DNA from: an uncultured Chlorobiota bacterium
Lineage (GTDB): Bacteria; Bacteroidota; Kapaibacteriia; OLB7
Direction of reading: 5' to 3'
Length of the DNA stretch: 9,386 nt
Assembly (NCBI GenBank): GCA_946481475.1
Contig: CAMLOB010000114.1
Location: 1-9,386 of the forward strand
Shown: piece by piece, positions 7,118-9,386 of the stretch
Position numbering within the stretch: the first letter of the stretch is position 1
Layout of the letters: each line of letters starts with the position of its first letter
Made by a program: the position numbers and the translations under genes
Notes under the pieces: generated by a model
What the model was told of the DNA's origin: nothing
Databases searched by the model: none
The model's input: the letters and a program-made list of their open reading frames with translations, nothing else

Positions 7118-8015
7118 CACTCCCCCCCATCCTCCCGAACCCCTCTTCAAGTCGCGTCGGCCTCCACCCGAGTTCTCGCAACTTCGACGTATCCAGCCGA
7201 ATATCGCTCGAACCGCCGACGTAGCCCTCCAGTTCGGAAGTCCTGATGATATGACAAAGGGATGCGTCGACTCCGCGGAACCGGGCGTAGCGAAGAGCGA
7301 ATTCCGCCCGGGTCATCCCCTCTTCTCCTCCGCAGACGTAGAGTTCTCCCACCGTCTCTTCCCGGTCTATAAGAAGTTCAATGGCCGAAAGGAGATCACC
7401 GACATAGAGGAACGATCTGATCTGATCGCTGAAGACCGGTGCCCCTTCCCCCCCCTCCCACTTCCTGTCGAGAAACTGTGTGAAGCAGTTCGAGCGGGGC
7501 GTTCCGTTGCCGAACATGTTGGTCGGTCGAATGATCGTCCAGCCTCCTCCCTGATCTTTCACCCGCTCCTCTGCCTCCAGCTTCGAATCGCCGTAGCCGC
7601 CCGTGCCGGTGATCCGGACGGAAGACGTTTCGTTGACCAGTCCGGCATCGGGAGGATAGACGAAATCGGTTGAAAGGAAAATGAGGCGTGCTCCGGCACG
7701 GGTTGCAGCCCGGGCGACATGCGATGTGCCGAGAACGTTGACCTGATGAAGAATATCGGGGGGATGCTGAAGTTGCGGCCGGGCGAGGGCCGCCGCGTGG
7801 AGAATAATATCGGGTTGGAAGCGGCTCACTACATCTTCGACCGCGTCCCCGTCCTGAACACTTAATTGGACGGGAGCATGAACACGTTCCGAGTGGTTGT
7901 GCAAGTAGTGAGGAAGAGAATGGAACGTTGGTTGAACATAAAATCCACGATCTGTGAAATAGCGAACCGCGTTCCAACCCACAAATCCGGAAGCGCCTGT
8001 GATGAGCAGTCTCAT
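7110..8015 (-). CDS. RmlD-like extended SDR, NAD(P)-dependent sugar-nucleotide reductase/epimerase
   Basis: A 301-residue protein of the extended short-chain dehydrogenase group, closest by eye to dTDP-4-dehydrorhamnose reductase (RmlD) and its relatives. The cofactor fold begins at residue 1 with LLITGASGFVG (3-13, glycine motif 7-13). DIILHAAALARP (69-80) and VNVLGTSHVA (92-101) follow. The active site is STDFVY (115-120) with YGDSK (Y141, K145), then IIRPTNMFG (161-169) and a substrate-binding C-terminal half with RSFLYVGDLLSAI (200-212). RmlD itself makes dTDP-L-rhamnose, but no other rml or polysaccharide gene is here, so the substrate is open. The ATG at 8015 has GGAG 8 bases upstream. 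It lies 57 bases after the M20 gene with a terminator between, suggesting separate transcription. The last codons (SEL-stop, TGAGCTATGA) belong to the neighbouring repeat array, so the original C-terminus may have been altered. Confidence 0.88.
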   Translation of the reverse strand: MRLLITGASGFVGWNAVRYFTDRGFYVQPTFHSLPHYLHNHSERVHAPVQLSVQDGDAVEDVVSRFQPDIILHAAALARPQLQHPPDILHQVNVLGTSHVARAATRAGARLIFLSTDFVYPPDAGLVNETSSVRITGTGGYGDSKLEAEERVKDQGGGWTIIRPTNMFGNGTPRSNCFTQFLDRKWEGGEGAPVFSDQIRSFLYVGDLLSAIELLIDREETVGELYVCGGEEGMTRAEFALRYARFRGVDASLCHIIRTSELEGYVGGSSDIRLDTSKLRELGWRPTRLEEGFGRMGGSEL

Positions 8016-8035
8016 CGCCGGGCTCCGATTATGTC

Positions 8036-8069
8036 AAAGAAAAACCGGTGGGGGGACGTTCCCCCGCAC
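8036..8069 (-). terminator. Intrinsic terminator of the M20 dipeptidase gene
   Basis: GGGGGA (8051-8056) and TCCCCC (8060-8065) form a perfect 6-bp stem with a CGT loop. Three further pairs (8048-8050 with 8067-8069) extend it past a one-base bulge at 8066. Read on the minus strand, the hairpin begins 3 bases after the dipeptidase TAG and is followed after 3 bases by TTTTTCTTT (complement of 8036-8044). The GC-rich stem plus T-run is the textbook arrangement, and it separates the dipeptidase from the RmlD-like gene. Confidence 0.85.
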
Positions 8070-8072
8070 GAT

Positions 8073-9386
8073 CTATTGCCCATTGCCGAACTTCTCCAGA
8101 AACAATGCCGCACTTTTGATTCCCCGGTGATAATTCTTCAGATTCATCTTCTCATCCGGTGCGTGGGCGTTCTGGTCCGGCAGACCGAAGCCCATCAGGA
8201 CGACCGGAGCCTCCAGATTCCGCTCGAAATCGGCCACGATCGGAATCGAGCCGCCGTTGCGGATCAGGAAGGGCTTCGTCCCGAACGCCTCCTCAAGAGC
8301 TGCAAGGGCCGCCTTCACCGGCTTCGAGTCGGTCGGCGTCAGAGCAGGAGGACCGCCGTGCAGGTCGTGAACCTCGACGGTGACGCCCGGCGGCGTGTTC
8401 TCCCGGACAAACTGCCGGAATTGCTCGCCGACCTTCTCCGGATCCTGGTTCGCCACAAGGCGCATTGAAATTTTCGCCCCTGCTTTCGACGGAAGGACCG
8501 TCTTGGCCCCCTCCCCCTGATAGCCTCCCCAAATACCGCAGACATCGAGCGTCGGACGTGCCCAGAGTCGTTCCAGATCGGTATATCCCTCTTCCCCCAC
8601 CGTGTCCGGAATGGTGATCATCTTCTCGAAATCCTCCTCGCTGTACGGCAATCGTCCAAGCTGCTCCCGCTCCTCCGGGCTGACGTCGATCACATCTTCG
8701 TAGAAGCCGGGCAACCGAATGCGCCCCTTCTCATCCTTTAGCTTCGCGATCATCGTGCAGAGCGCATTCAACGGGTTTGCGACGACGCCCCCGAACATCC
8801 CGCTGTGCAGGTCGCGGTCCGGACCGGTCACCAGCAGTTCGAAGTAGGCAAGTCCGCGCAGACCGTAGGTGATCGACGGCATGTCGTAATCGTACATCGG
8901 GGTGTCGGAGATCATCACAGCATCGCAGGCCAGCAGCTCCTTGTGTTCGGCAACGAACGGTTCAAGGTTCGGCGAACCGATCTCCTCCTCCCCTTCGATT
9001 ATCAGCTTCACATTCACCGGAAGCGAGCCTTTCGTCTTCAGCCAGGCCTCGATCCCCTTCATGTGCAGGTGCACCTGTCCCTTGTCGTCGACCGAACCGC
9101 GGGCATAGATATCATCGCCGCGGACGTCCGGTTCGAACGGCGGACTGGTCCAGAGTTCGAGCGGCTCCGGGGGCTGGACATCATAGTGTCCGTAGATCAG
9201 AATCGTCGGTTTCCCCTCGGCGTGGAGCCAGTCGGCGTAGACGACCGGATGCCCGGCGGTCGGGTAGACTGTCGCGTTCTCCAGACCGATCTCCTCTGCC
9301 CCTTTCCTGACCCATTCGGCGGCGGCGGCCACGTCGCCGGAGTGTTCGCTCCGGGCGGAAATCGATGCGATTCTCAGAAAATCCTT
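8073..9386 (-). CDS. M20-family metallodipeptidase (CNDP-like), 5'-truncated by the window
   Basis: A cytosolic di-zinc peptidase of the M20 family, resembling carnosine dipeptidase/CNDP2-type proteins that hydrolyse dipeptides with broad specificity. The frame stays open to the right edge: 18 codons (KDFLRIASISARSEHSGD) precede the GTG at 9332 and match the usual N-terminal pattern, so the GTG is not the real start and a short N-terminal piece lies outside. Counting from that GTG, predicted metal and catalytic residues are H49 and D51 in YGHYDVQPP, D82 in GSVDDKG, E116-E117 in EGEEEIGS, D143 in ISDTP and H390 in QNAHAPDE. H176 in DLHSGMFGG matches the substrate-binding histidine from the lid domain that acts across the dimer. 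The lid/dimerisation domain is inserted at roughly 160-310. No signal peptide can be judged because the start is missing. A clear terminator follows the stop. Family is secure; the exact dipeptide substrate is not. Confidence 0.94.
   Translation of the reverse strand, partial: KDFLRIASISARSEHSGDVAAAAEWVRKGAEEIGLENATVYPTAGHPVVYADWLHAEGKPTILIYGHYDVQPPEPLELWTSPPFEPDVRGDDIYARGSVDDKGQVHLHMKGIEAWLKTKGSLPVNVKLIIEGEEEIGSPNLEPFVAEHKELLACDAVMISDTPMYDYDMPSITYGLRGLAYFELLVTGPDRDLHSGMFGGVVANPLNALCTMIAKLKDEKGRIRLPGFYEDVIDVSPEEREQLGRLPYSEEDFEKMITIPDTVGEEGYTDLERLWARPTLDVCGIWGGYQGEGAKTVLPSKAGAKISMRLVANQDPEKVGEQFRQFVRENTPPGVTVEVHDLHGGPPALTPTDSKPVKAALAALEEAFGTKPFLIRNGGSIPIVADFERNLEAPVVLMGFGLPDQNAHAPDEKMNLKNYHRGIKSAALFLEKFGNGQ

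Overview
The window carries seven protein-coding genes of a bacterial chromosome, with little non-coding space and an estimated G+C in the high fifties (by eye, not computed). No tRNA, rRNA, insertion sequence, CRISPR array, phage gene or toxin-antitoxin pair was seen. The gene families point to a Gram-negative bacterium. A secreted NamZ/DUF1343 muramidase and a CNDP-like M20 dipeptidase would suit the Bacteroidota/FCB side of the tree, but this placement is a low-confidence inference and no marker here settles it.

Layout. On the + strand, at the left edge, lie the 3' part of nnr (NAD(P)HX epimerase/dehydratase, start outside the window) and, overlapping it by 4 bases, a small VanZ-family membrane protein. 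These converge on a long minus-strand block. Read in its transcription order (right to left), the block is: an M20 dipeptidase cut by the right edge, a clear intrinsic terminator, an RmlD-like SDR reductase, a 270-base repeat-bearing spacer, ychF, a SulP anion transporter with a STAS domain, a HAD phosphatase, a 110-base spacer with repeat fragments, and namZ. The 28- and 45-base gaps make ychF-sulP-HAD a probable operon, which may or may not read on into namZ.

Function. Most genes are maintenance functions: repair of damaged NAD(P)H (Nnr), a ribosome-associated ATPase (YchF), anion or bicarbonate uptake (SulP), peptidoglycan sugar release (NamZ), dipeptide cleavage (M20) and a small-molecule phosphatase (HAD). 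They do not form one evident pathway.

The most distinctive non-genic signal is a family of short degenerate repeats at three places: around 1854-1885, 3141-3176 and 6973-7117. Two word types occur. One is a heptamer (CATAGCT and relatives) that builds a 21-base higher-order tandem. The other is a CTTTGCG/CTTTGTG word. The repeats touch gene ends: they code for the tail of the VanZ protein, contain the stop codon of the RmlD-like gene, and abut the start codon of namZ. I see no convincing undescribed multi-gene system in this window.
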